Assembly: GCF_900114625.1 (NCBI RefSeq)
Contig: NZ_FOZL01000001.1
Location: 2,108,001 to 2,172,000 of the forward strand
DNA from: Granulicella pectinivorans
GTDB lineage: Bacteria; Acidobacteriota; Terriglobia; Terriglobales; Acidobacteriaceae
Direction: 5' to 3'
Length of the DNA stretch: 64,000 nucleotides
Shown here: one piece after another, positions 8,734 to 16,646 of the stretch
Numbering within the stretch: position 1 is the first letter of the stretch
Layout: the number at the start of each line of letters is the position of its first letter
Notes under the pieces: generated by a model
Database searches by the model: none
Seen by the model: the letters and a program-made list of their open reading frames with translations, nothing else
What the model was told of the DNA's origin: nothing
Translations under genes and position numbers: made by a program

Positions 8734-8880
8734 GGGGCTGAAAGGCCTACCCCGGGGGCTAAAGCCCTTATTGTTGGCGGTCCTGTGAGCCCCAAGGCTG
8801 AAGCCTCGGGGTACCTAGAAGCAAGAGCGAAATGCGGGGGTCTCTCCACTGCGCGATGGACGATGAAACTGTCCATCGCT
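8734..8880. repeat. Cluster of intergenic repeat fragments
   Basis: The 397-bp gap 8551-8947 has no gene. Besides the sites above it contains GGGGGCTAAAGCCC (8754-8767), related to the repeats flanking the transposase at 61 kb, a GAGCCCCAAGGCTGAAGCC stretch (8787-8805), and a hairpin with arms GCGATGGAC (8853-8861) and GTCCATCGC (8871-8879). These look like several different interspersed elements inserted side by side between the GH106 and GH28 genes. Confidence 0.55.
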
Positions 8881-8947
8881 CCGGTCGAGATGACGCCTCC
8901 TTTGTTTTTTGGCTTGGTCGAGATGAGGCTTCCTGCGTTGGTTGGAG

Positions 8948-11689
8948 CTATTGGGTGACGAGGTGGATTTTGCCGAGTATGCCGGAGGGGATGGTTTGGA
9001 CCTTTTGTAGGTCCTGCATCTGGAAGCGGTCTCCGTACTTCTCGATGAGGGGTTTGTAGTCGTGCGGGGGGATGCCGGCCCAGGCGTTCAAGGCCGTGTT
9101 GTAGACGTGGATCTCGATCTTATTTTGGCCGGGCTTTAGGAACTTTGTTACGTCGAGACGGTAGGGGGGGTGCCAGAGGGCTCCGGCCTGTTGGCCGTTA
9201 ATGACGACGAGGGCGGCTTCGCGGATGGGGCCCTCGTAGAAGGCGTGCATGCCTGGGCCGGGGCGGGTGACCCTGGGGTCGGGTAGGCCGTTGGGGAGGA
9301 GGGCGGGGTGCTCGGGGTTGGTGGTGGGGTTGCCGGGTAGGGCGTGGCCGCCTTCGACTTCTAAGAAGACCGGAGTTTTCGGCGTGGAGGTGAGCGTGAA
9401 GTCTTTGGTGTAAATGGCTTCGCCGGAGTAGTTTTTGGTGGCGGGGTCGGCGGTCCAGTCGGTGAGGGTTGGCTCGGCGATGGACTTGTTGAGGGTGGGG
9501 AATGTTACGTGCCAGTCGGCGGCGAGATCGGAGAGCTGCCGGGTGGGTTCGGTGGAAATCCACATCCCAGATGCGGGATGTGGGGCACCCGGGGTCGTAC
9601 CCGGCTTGGCGTCGGAGAAGAGGAAGATGCGGGATTCGTAGGGGGCCAGGTGGAGGGCTTGGTTCGAGGCCGATGCAGGGATGGACGCGGTACTGTCGGG
9701 GTCGATCTGCTGGGCGTACTTGCGGGTGGTGTTGAAGGAGACCTGCGTGTCCAGAGCGGCGTTGCTGGTATTGGCTACGAAGTAGATGTCGGCGTTGGGG
9801 AGCTTGCGGCGGATGAAGCCGAGAACGTTCTTTGTGGCGTCGTCGGTGCCTTTCCACTGCAAATCCGGTGCGGCTGCGTTGGGGAGGGCTTTGGCGAGGC
9901 TGGCTGCGTCGGGGATGAGGGCCATCTCGTCGGTGCTGGTGGTGAGGGGGGCGCCTTCCGCGGTGAGTCTGGGCAGATGGCCTACGGCGATGACCTTGCC
10001 TCCGGCAGCGGCGTAGGCGGCGATCTTTTTCGCGGTCTCGGTGGGGATGCGGTCGGTGGGGGGGATGACGAGGATCTGGTGGTGGATGCCGAGGCGATTG
10101 ATGGTGTCGGCGTCGGTGAAGTCGAAGTTGTAGCCGGCGGAGAGGATGGTTGGGATCAGGTCCGGGGGGAGGAGCTTGGTCATGATGCCGGTGATGGTGG
10201 CCTTGCCGGGGGCGAATTGTGCCCAGGCGTCGTCCGTCGGGAGGAGGATGGCTACCTGGTTGGCGGGCTGGCCCTGGCGGAGGAGCGCCGAGATGCGGGT
10301 GATGTACTCGGTGACGGCGGGCATGACGGGGTGCCAGGGGTTGTGATCGTTGAAGACGGCGGCGGCGTAGAGGCTCCAGCCGGGGTCGCCGGGGGTGAGC
10401 TGGGAGGCGGGTGGGGAGTAGGGCCAGCCGTGGAAGATGAGCTGGTTCTCGCCCATGATGAAGTCGATGTCGGCCTCGGCCTTCATGTCGAGGGGCGTGG
10501 CTCGGAAGACGGGGGAGTGGAGCCAGGTGAAGGTTTCGCCCGAGGTAACGTTGTTGCCGAAGAGGTGGTTGGCGCTGGTGGCCCAGCGGAGGGTGGAGAA
10601 GGCGCGCCACTGGGGGCCTTCGCCCTCGGGGAGAGCGACGAGGCGTTGCGAGGCCAGGGAGACTGCCGGCTCGCCATAGGTCTGGGAGCGGAATTTCGTG
10701 CCGTGGGCTTTGGCCCAGTCGTTGATCTGGGTGAGGTAGTTTTCGTCGACCAGCTCGGTAAGGGTGCGGCCGTAGTCGTGGCGGACTTTCTCTGCGGCGG
10801 GCGTTCCGCCTGCCGCCAACTCCGGCAGGTGGGGGATGAGGTCGTAGCCTCGGCGCTTTTTGAATTCTTCGGGGAGGCGCGGGGTCCAGTCGGCTCCGTA
10901 GGCTTCGAGGGAGTCGGAGAAGATGGCGTAGGGGGGCGTGGCGCCGAAGGCTTTGACGAGGGGCTCGCCGACCTTGGCTAGATGGGTGGCGACGGCCTGT
11001 TTCGAGAAGGGGTCGAGGACGTAGCCTTCGGCTCCTACGGCTGCTCGCTTGACCTGCTGACGGGTGTGGGACTGGACGAAGATGAGGCCGGTCCGGGGCC
11101 CGGCGGGGTCGACAGGGCCTACGTGCCAGTGTTTGGGTTCGCCGGGGACGACGACCTTCGAGAGGATGACGTCGCCGTCCTGGAGCTTGACCATGGGGGG
11201 CTCGTTCTGGCCGGGAGGAAGGGCGAACTCGAGGACCTTGAGGCGGGTGGAGGCCTCTTCGAGGGTGGTGTCGGGGCCGCCGTAGGGCCAGCCGGAGCAG
11301 AGCGTCACGTCGATGCGGAGGCCTAGTTTGCGGCCCTCGGCCTGGGCGTAGGTGACGGCTTCGAGCATCTCTTTCGAGAGGAAGGGGAGGTTCTTGACGC
11401 CCTTCGCCGGGTCGTCGAGGACCTCGGGGTAGACGAAGGCGAGTTCGGCTCCGCCGATACCGTCTTGCTTCATCTGTTGGAGCTCGTTGAGGATTTCGGG
11501 TTTGGTGACGGCGGCTCCGAACCACCACCAGCGGACCATGGGGCGGGCGGCGGCGGGTGGGTTGAGGAACTCGTTGCGGAGAGTTTGAGCCGGGGAGATG
11601 GCGGCGATGGAAAGGGCGGCGGCGGCGAGCCCACATCTCAGAAGCGAGATGTGGGGCACCCGGTTTTGTGCGCTTGCGAGCATCTTCAT
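8948..11689 (-). CDS. Secreted alpha-L-rhamnosidase-like protein, glycoside hydrolase family 106
   Basis: The 913-residue protein opens after its signal peptide with RPMVRWWWFGAAVTKPEI and GGAELAFVYPEV, the signature start of GH106. The catalytic TIM-barrel follows, with conserved stretches RIDVTLCSGWPYGGP and FSDSLEAYGADWTP, and beta-sandwich domains make up the C-terminal part (DVTKFLKPGQNKIEIHVYNT). GH106 enzymes remove terminal alpha-L-rhamnose, probably in the periplasm here. The start is 10 bases after the GH35 stop, so the two genes form an operon. Two copies of the window's palindromic repeat lie inside the frame: one codes part of the signal peptide (11630-11668) and one codes about eleven residues of a loop (9560-9592). 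Confidence 0.88.
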   Translation of the reverse strand: MKMLASAQNRVPHISLLRCGLAAAALSIAAISPAQTLRNEFLNPPAAARPMVRWWWFGAAVTKPEILNELQQMKQDGIGGAELAFVYPEVLDDPAKGVKNLPFLSKEMLEAVTYAQAEGRKLGLRIDVTLCSGWPYGGPDTTLEEASTRLKVLEFALPPGQNEPPMVKLQDGDVILSKVVVPGEPKHWHVGPVDPAGPRTGLIFVQSHTRQQVKRAAVGAEGYVLDPFSKQAVATHLAKVGEPLVKAFGATPPYAIFSDSLEAYGADWTPRLPEEFKKRRGYDLIPHLPELAAGGTPAAEKVRHDYGRTLTELVDENYLTQINDWAKAHGTKFRSQTYGEPAVSLASQRLVALPEGEGPQWRAFSTLRWATSANHLFGNNVTSGETFTWLHSPVFRATPLDMKAEADIDFIMGENQLIFHGWPYSPPASQLTPGDPGWSLYAAAVFNDHNPWHPVMPAVTEYITRISALLRQGQPANQVAILLPTDDAWAQFAPGKATITGIMTKLLPPDLIPTILSAGYNFDFTDADTINRLGIHHQILVIPPTDRIPTETAKKIAAYAAAGGKVIAVGHLPRLTAEGAPLTTSTDEMALIPDAASLAKALPNAAAPDLQWKGTDDATKNVLGFIRRKLPNADIYFVANTSNAALDTQVSFNTTRKYAQQIDPDSTASIPASASNQALHLAPYESRIFLFSDAKPGTTPGAPHPASGMWISTEPTRQLSDLAADWHVTFPTLNKSIAEPTLTDWTADPATKNYSGEAIYTKDFTLTSTPKTPVFLEVEGGHALPGNPTTNPEHPALLPNGLPDPRVTRPGPGMHAFYEGPIREAALVVINGQQAGALWHPPYRLDVTKFLKPGQNKIEIHVYNTALNAWAGIPPHDYKPLIEKYGDRFQMQDLQKVQTIPSGILGKIHLVTQ
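9560..9592. repeat. Palindromic repeat, copy 4, inside the GH106 coding sequence
   Basis: Arms CCACATCCC (9560-9568) and GGGATGTGG (9575-9583) with loop AGATGC and tail GGCACCCGG. Read on the minus strand it codes PGAPHPASGMW within the GH106 protein, between FSDAKPGTT and ISTEPT. The frame is kept through the element, so the gene stays intact. Confidence 0.85.
11630..11668. repeat. Palindromic repeat, copy 5, at the start of the GH106 gene
   Basis: Arms CCCACATCTC (11630-11639) and GAGATGTGGG (11646-11655) with loop AGAAGC and tail GGCACCCGG then TTTTG. On the minus strand it codes QNRVPHISLLRCG, seven codons after the start codon of the GH106 gene, and so forms the n-region of its signal peptide. 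Confidence 0.88.
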
Positions 11690-11699
11690 GGCGATCAGC

Positions 11700-13631
11700 T
11701 TACTCCTTGGGGGGTGCAGGGGCGGCTAGCTTGGGGCCGAACTCGGCGTCGGCGGCTTCCTTCTTCTTACGCTCGGGGTCGGTGGCGTAGGTGGGGGTGG
11801 GGCCGTCGAGGATGGGCTTGGTGAGGCCGGCAAGGGTGACTCCGGGCTTGGCGGGAAAGAGGTCGAAGAGAATGACTTCGTTGCGGCCCTTCTTGAGCCA
11901 GGGAGCGGGGACATAGAGGGTGTCCTGGGGGCCTATGTTCCAGAAGCGGCCGAGTGGGTGGCCGTTGATCCAGAGGACGCCCTTGCCGAGGGCGGAGATG
12001 TCGAGGAAGGTGTCGCCGGTTTGCGTGAGGGTGAAGGTGCCTGAGGCAATGTGAGGGCCGCGGAGCTGCACTTCGAGATGCCGCGTTTCCATCGGCAGGT
12101 TGGTGGGCGGCGGCGTGTGGAAGGGGAAGGAGTAGATCTGCCAGCCGGTGAGTGAAGTGCCATCGAGCGTGGCAGACCGGATGCCCTTCCACTCTTCACG
12201 CATGTGTTTGGTCGAGTTGAGGCGACCGGTATTTTCGACGAGTATGTCGAGGGTGGCTTGGCGGGTTGTGGTGATGGGGAGAGAGGTCTGGTTGTAGTGG
12301 CGGTCGAGGGTGCCGGTGAGGACGCCGTCGAGGTAGACCTGCGCGTAGTCGTGAACGGGGCCTAGATCGAGGGTTCCGTGAGCGGGGTTCGGGAGGAATG
12401 TTCGGTACAGGATGTAGCCGTAGTCCTGGCCTACTTGTTCCATGGAGAGTGGTGTTGCGGAGTCGATGGGCTTCGGCAAAGGGGAGAGAGCAGGGATGGA
12501 CTTTGAGAGAGTGAAGGGCGGGATGGCGATGACGTCGGGAATGGCGGGGACGGGGAGGGGTTTTTCGTGGGTGTACTTGAGGATGAGGTCGCGGTAGGCG
12601 AAGAACTTGGGGGTGGGGTGGCCGGCTTCGTCGAGGGGGGCGTCGTAGTCGTAGCTGGTGACGTTGCCGCGATAGTTGCCGGTGCTGGCGCTGGCTCCGG
12701 CCATCATGCCGAAGCTGGTGCCGCCATGGAACATGTAGATGTTGATGGACCCGTTGTGGGAGAGGACGTAGTCGATGTCCTTGAGCTGGGGGGCGAGGGG
12801 GCGGGTCTCGTGGGGGTGGCCGAAGAGATCGAACCATCCGGGCCAGTACTCGGTGGCGAAGAGGACCTGGCCGGGGCGGAGGGCGGCGAGTTTCGCGAGC
12901 GCGGGCTGGGCGTTGCCGGTGCCGAAGTTGACGCCGGCGAGGATGCCGGGGAGGCTTCCATTGGCGAGGGCCTTGGAGGGGTCGACGGTGTAGAGGAGGG
13001 CGTCCTTGAAGCCGGTGCTCTGGAAGATCTGGAGCATGTGGGCCATGTAGGCCTTTTCATTGCCGAAGTTGCCGTACTCGTTTTCGACCTGCACGGCGAG
13101 GATAGGGCCTCCGTGGACGGCTAACAGTGGGGAGGTTTCCTGGGCGAGGCGGGTGATGAACCTTTCGGCGGGGACCATGAAGGCTGGGTCGTTGGTACGC
13201 AGGGCGGTGGACATGCGCGGGTCTTTGAGGAGCCAGGAGGGGAAGCCGCCGAACTCCCACTCGGCGCAGGCGTAGGGGCCGGCGCGGAGGATGACGTAGA
13301 GGCCTTCTTCCTGGGCGGCCTTGAGGAAGGCGGCGAGGTCGTACTGGCCGGAGAAGTCGAAGTGGCCGGGTGTGGGCTCGTGGACGTTCCAGAAGACGTA
13401 GGTGGCGATGGTGTTGAGGCCCATGGCGCGGGCCATCTTGAGGCGGGCGTGCCAGTACTCGCGGGGGATGCGGGCGTAGTGGAGCTCGCCGGAGACGATC
13501 TGGAAGGGCTTGCCGTCGAGGGTGAAGTGATCGCCTTGGGTGGCGAGGGTATGGGGCTTCTCGGCGTTGGCGGGCTGGATGGCTGGAAGGGCGGCGATGG
13601 CAAGGGCGCAGGCAAGGAGGATGCGTTTCAT
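11700..13631 (-). CDS. Secreted beta-galactosidase, glycoside hydrolase family 35
   Basis: The mature part of this 643-residue protein begins like GH35: FTLDGKPFQIVSGELHYARI, then FWNVHEPTPGHFDFSG and RAGPYACAEWEFGGFPSWLL. The probable acid/base is Glu185 in QVENEYG, and the nucleophile is the Glu in FATEYWPGWFD. A C-terminal jelly roll carries WINGHPLGRFWNIGPQ. A signal peptide ending PANA indicates export. The ATG at 13631 is used because the longer frame adds 24 residues before the signal peptide. It probably removes beta-galactose from pectin side chains and is the first gene of the GH35-GH106 operon. Confidence 0.92.
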   Translation of the reverse strand: MKRILLACALAIAALPAIQPANAEKPHTLATQGDHFTLDGKPFQIVSGELHYARIPREYWHARLKMARAMGLNTIATYVFWNVHEPTPGHFDFSGQYDLAAFLKAAQEEGLYVILRAGPYACAEWEFGGFPSWLLKDPRMSTALRTNDPAFMVPAERFITRLAQETSPLLAVHGGPILAVQVENEYGNFGNEKAYMAHMLQIFQSTGFKDALLYTVDPSKALANGSLPGILAGVNFGTGNAQPALAKLAALRPGQVLFATEYWPGWFDLFGHPHETRPLAPQLKDIDYVLSHNGSINIYMFHGGTSFGMMAGASASTGNYRGNVTSYDYDAPLDEAGHPTPKFFAYRDLILKYTHEKPLPVPAIPDVIAIPPFTLSKSIPALSPLPKPIDSATPLSMEQVGQDYGYILYRTFLPNPAHGTLDLGPVHDYAQVYLDGVLTGTLDRHYNQTSLPITTTRQATLDILVENTGRLNSTKHMREEWKGIRSATLDGTSLTGWQIYSFPFHTPPPTNLPMETRHLEVQLRGPHIASGTFTLTQTGDTFLDISALGKGVLWINGHPLGRFWNIGPQDTLYVPAPWLKKGRNEVILFDLFPAKPGVTLAGLTKPILDGPTPTYATDPERKKKEAADAEFGPKLAAPAPPKE

Positions 13632-13731
13632 GGAAGCGCCTATTCGATAGGGAAATAGTTTCTGCTGATGGAGACGGTAGCGGACCGAGGAGACGAGAGT
13701 CAAGCGACGGATTTGAGATAATGGTCGGACA

Positions 13732-15327
13732 ATGAGCGGACAGGATAACGGGTTGGGCTGGGTGCCTAGTCACAACCCGTGGGCCGTGGCGATGACGGTA
13801 ACACTCGCCACCTTTATGGAAGTACTGGATACGTCGATCGCGAATGTGGCGCTGCCGCATATTGCGGGGTCTCTGGGCGCGAGCTCGGAGGAGGCGACGT
13901 GGGTGTTGACGAGCTACCTTGTGGCGTCGGCGGTGGTGCTGCCGATCTCGGGATGGCTCTCGAACCGCTTCGGGCGCAAGCGTTTTTACATGACGTGCGT
14001 GGCGCTGTTTACGGTGTGCTCGGTGCTGTGCGGTCTTGCGCCTTCACTGCCGATCCTGATTCTTGCGCGTATCATGCAGGGGGCTGGCGGCGGCGGCCTT
14101 GCTCCGAGTGAGCAGGCGATTCTGGCCGACACCTTCCCGATCGAGAAGCGGGGTCAGGCGTTCGCGATGTATGGCGTGGCGGTCGTGGTTGCGCCTGCTA
14201 TTGGGCCTACGCTGGGCGGATGGATTACGGACAACTTCAACTGGCACTGGATCTTCTTTATCAATTTGCCGATCGGTTTGTTGTCACTGTATCTGAGCAA
14301 CCGGATGGTTGAGGATCCACCGCATTTGAAGGTGCGGCGCGAGGCGGCGAAGAAGGCCAAGGTGGACTTCGTGGGTCTTGGTCTGGTGGCGCTGGGCGTC
14401 GGCTTCCTGGAGTTTACGCTGGACAAGGGACAGGAGAAGGATTGGTTTGGCGATCCGTGGATTCGCCTCTTCGCTACGCTGGCCGTTGTGCTCCTGATCT
14501 CCTTTGCGGTGTGGGAGTGGCGGCATGAAGACCCCATCGTCGACCTGAAGCTGTTGAAGAACCGCAACTTCGGCACAGCGGTGTTTCTGCAGCTCATTCT
14601 GGGGATGGTGCTGTTCGGGAGCACGGTGCTGATCCCGCAGTATCTGCAGGGACTGCTTGGGTATACGGCGGAGCAGGCAGGGAAGGTGCTTTCGCCGGCC
14701 GGTTTTGTGATGATGGCCATGATGGCGGTTGCGGGCAGATCGCTGGGGAAGATGGATCCGCGCATCATGGTGGCGTTGGGATATATGGCGACTGCGGCGG
14801 GAATCTATAACCTGACGCGGCTTGATCTGAACTCATCGTTTGGGACGGTGACGCTGTGGCGCGCGCTCCAGGTGATCGGGTTGCCGTTTGTGTTTATCCC
14901 GATCAGTACGTTGAACTATGTCGGCGTGCCGCCCAGCAAGACCAACCAGATCTCCTCGCTGTCGAACTTCGCCAGGAATCTGGGCGGCAGTGCGGGAACG
15001 GCGCTGCTGACGACGTATCTGGCGCGCAGCGGGCAGGTGAGGCAGCAGGCTTTGGGAGCGCATGTGATTCCGGGCAGCGTGCCGTACCGCATCTACATGG
15101 CGAACATGATGACCATGCTGCAGTCGGCCGGGATGAGCGCGGGCCAGGCCAGCTCGACGGCCGTTGGGATGGCCTACCGCGAGATGCAGCGGCAGGCATC
15201 GATGCTGGCTTACAAGAACGCGTTCTTCATCCTGTCGGTGGTCATTCTTTCGCTGGTGCCTCTGCCGTTTATCATGCGGCTGCCGGCCAAGAAGGTGAAG
15301 CTGGACCCGGAGGCGATGGGACACTAA
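13732..15327 (+). CDS. Multidrug efflux transporter, MFS DHA2 family (EmrB/QacA type)
   Basis: The 531-residue protein has the DHA2 opening ATFMEVLDTSIANVALPHIA (motif D1), followed by WVLTSYLVASAVVLPISGWL and the cytoplasmic loop SNRFGRKRFYM. Its length and hydrophobic profile fit 14 transmembrane helices. Such proteins export drugs or other amphipathic compounds in exchange for protons, often with an EmrA-type adaptor, which is absent here. The gene diverges from the GH35 gene across a 100-bp gap. The substrate cannot be read from the sequence. Confidence 0.88.
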   Translation: MSGQDNGLGWVPSHNPWAVAMTVTLATFMEVLDTSIANVALPHIAGSLGASSEEATWVLTSYLVASAVVLPISGWLSNRFGRKRFYMTCVALFTVCSVLCGLAPSLPILILARIMQGAGGGGLAPSEQAILADTFPIEKRGQAFAMYGVAVVVAPAIGPTLGGWITDNFNWHWIFFINLPIGLLSLYLSNRMVEDPPHLKVRREAAKKAKVDFVGLGLVALGVGFLEFTLDKGQEKDWFGDPWIRLFATLAVVLLISFAVWEWRHEDPIVDLKLLKNRNFGTAVFLQLILGMVLFGSTVLIPQYLQGLLGYTAEQAGKVLSPAGFVMMAMMAVAGRSLGKMDPRIMVALGYMATAAGIYNLTRLDLNSSFGTVTLWRALQVIGLPFVFIPISTLNYVGVPPSKTNQISSLSNFARNLGGSAGTALLTTYLARSGQVRQQALGAHVIPGSVPYRIYMANMMTMLQSAGMSAGQASSTAVGMAYREMQRQASMLAYKNAFFILSVVILSLVPLPFIMRLPAKKVKLDPEAMGH

Positions 15328-15337
15328 GCCCTGTGCG

Positions 15338-16591
15338 CTAGTTTGCAGCCACGAGCGTGGGAACCGTGGCTAACGTGGCGAGGTTCGTCTGCACCTGCGC
15401 CCACAGCTTGGCGTGCCGGCGTGTCTCGATCGGCGCGTTGGGATCGGCGTAGTAGGCGAGCAGGTCGTGCTTCAGGACCGGCGGGATCGCCTGCGTGGGT
15501 GTCTTGACGATGTAGCCGAGGAGCCGCGCGTAAGTCCGGTCGGTGAGACGATAGGATCCCGGGCGAACAGCGGCGCCGGTGTCGAGGTCGCGGTTGGGCA
15601 GAACCGCGTCGATGTGGTCGATGTCTTTGAGCGCGTCGCGCAGGCTGTCCGTCGTGCGGTTCAGGCTGCGGATATAGAGATCCTGGGTGAACGAGATGGG
15701 GCCGCGGATGGCGAGGTTGTTCAGTACGCCAACCTTGGGCAGGATGAAGATCAGGCCCGCCAGCGAGTAGGTTCCGATGCCTGGCTGACGCCGGTACTGA
15801 TCCCAGTTGTTCTCAAGCGCCGCCTGACGGATGGTCGCGATCAGGGTGGCGACCTCCGGACCTGTGGCCGGTGGCGGCATCGAGTGCCGATGGAGCAGTG
15901 TCTCGGCGTAGGCGATGCGCGGGAGGAACGCGCGTACCGCGAACTGGTACCCACGGAGCACTTGCTCGCGGTGTCCGATGATCTGGTAGGCGTGCAGCCC
16001 GTAGACCTCAAAGAAGGATCGCGCCAGCAGCGACAGAGGAACCTTAAGTCCGACGTGGCGAAGGTAGGCAAGCGGAGCCATGCGATCTTTGGCGATGGCG
16101 TTGATATCGAAGGCAAACTCGGTGCGCACATGGGCATGCTCGTCCTGCTCGTAGGTCACGACAGAGCCGTAGCGCCGGGCGAGCGCAGGGAACTCGATGG
16201 CAACCGATGGATTGACGCACAGGGAGTGCCCGTAGGTGTCTCCAAGGTAGTGAGAGAGGGCCCCGATCGCAAAGGCGAGTTCGTTTGCGTTCTGCGCATT
16301 GTGCAGGAGCGAGAGGACGAAGTCGCCGGAGCGGACGTAGTGAGTGAGGTCGGAGAAGAAGGCGCTGCCGAACGGGTAGTAGCCGATGTCCTGGATCGCA
16401 GAGCCGCCGTAGGCATACGCGTGCGCCTGCTGGAGGTCGGCGGCGCTGAGGGACGGGTAGCGGGAGAGAAGAAGGGGCTGGATGGAGCCCAGCCACGCGA
16501 CGTCAATGATCTGCTGGTGTGTCTGCACGGAGTAGGACACAGCCGGGAGCGGAACGAGGATAAGGAAGAGCAGGGCCAGAAGGCGGGACAT
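15338..16591 (-). CDS. Secreted zinc-dependent phospholipase C-like protein
   Basis: The product (417 residues) has a signal peptide (MSRLLALLFLILVPLPAVSY) and then a helical region with histidines placed as in the zinc-dependent phospholipase C / S1-P1 nuclease fold: THQQIIDVAW, LSHYLGDTYGHSLCVNPS and DEHAHVRTEF. The family binds metal through these residues and cleaves phosphodiester bonds outside the cytoplasm. Substrate is unknown. I used the ATG at 16591 because it starts the hydrophobic signal directly; there is no clear Shine-Dalgarno sequence. The gene ends 10 bases from the convergent transporter gene. Confidence 0.72.
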   Translation of the reverse strand: MSRLLALLFLILVPLPAVSYSVQTHQQIIDVAWLGSIQPLLLSRYPSLSAADLQQAHAYAYGGSAIQDIGYYPFGSAFFSDLTHYVRSGDFVLSLLHNAQNANELAFAIGALSHYLGDTYGHSLCVNPSVAIEFPALARRYGSVVTYEQDEHAHVRTEFAFDINAIAKDRMAPLAYLRHVGLKVPLSLLARSFFEVYGLHAYQIIGHREQVLRGYQFAVRAFLPRIAYAETLLHRHSMPPPATGPEVATLIATIRQAALENNWDQYRRQPGIGTYSLAGLIFILPKVGVLNNLAIRGPISFTQDLYIRSLNRTTDSLRDALKDIDHIDAVLPNRDLDTGAAVRPGSYRLTDRTYARLLGYIVKTPTQAIPPVLKHDLLAYYADPNAPIETRRHAKLWAQVQTNLATLATVPTLVAAN

Positions 16592-16608
16592 GCGGTATGG
16601 TAGCGCGG

Positions 16609-16642
16609 GTGTCCCATCTGCCGGAAGCGGCCGATGGGACAC
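16609..16642. repeat. Imperfect palindrome between glgX and the phospholipase-like gene
   Basis: Arms GTGTCCCATCTGCCG (16609-16623) and CGGCCGATGGGACAC (16628-16642) differ at one base pair and flank the loop GAAG. It lies four bases after the glgX stop codon on the minus strand. It could end glgX transcription, though the following minus-strand sequence is not T-rich. It is unrelated in sequence to the CCCACATC repeats. Confidence 0.6.
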
Positions 16643-16646
16643 ACCG

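Noticed and set aside
8734..8815. Short gene in the GH28-GH106 gap
   Set aside because: All frames there are made of repeat sequence with no start signal; treated as repeat DNA.
9198..11636. An 812-codon second frame within the GH106 gene
   Set aside because: It is extremely Arg/Pro-rich with no domain; the GH106 frame explains the region with clear conserved motifs.
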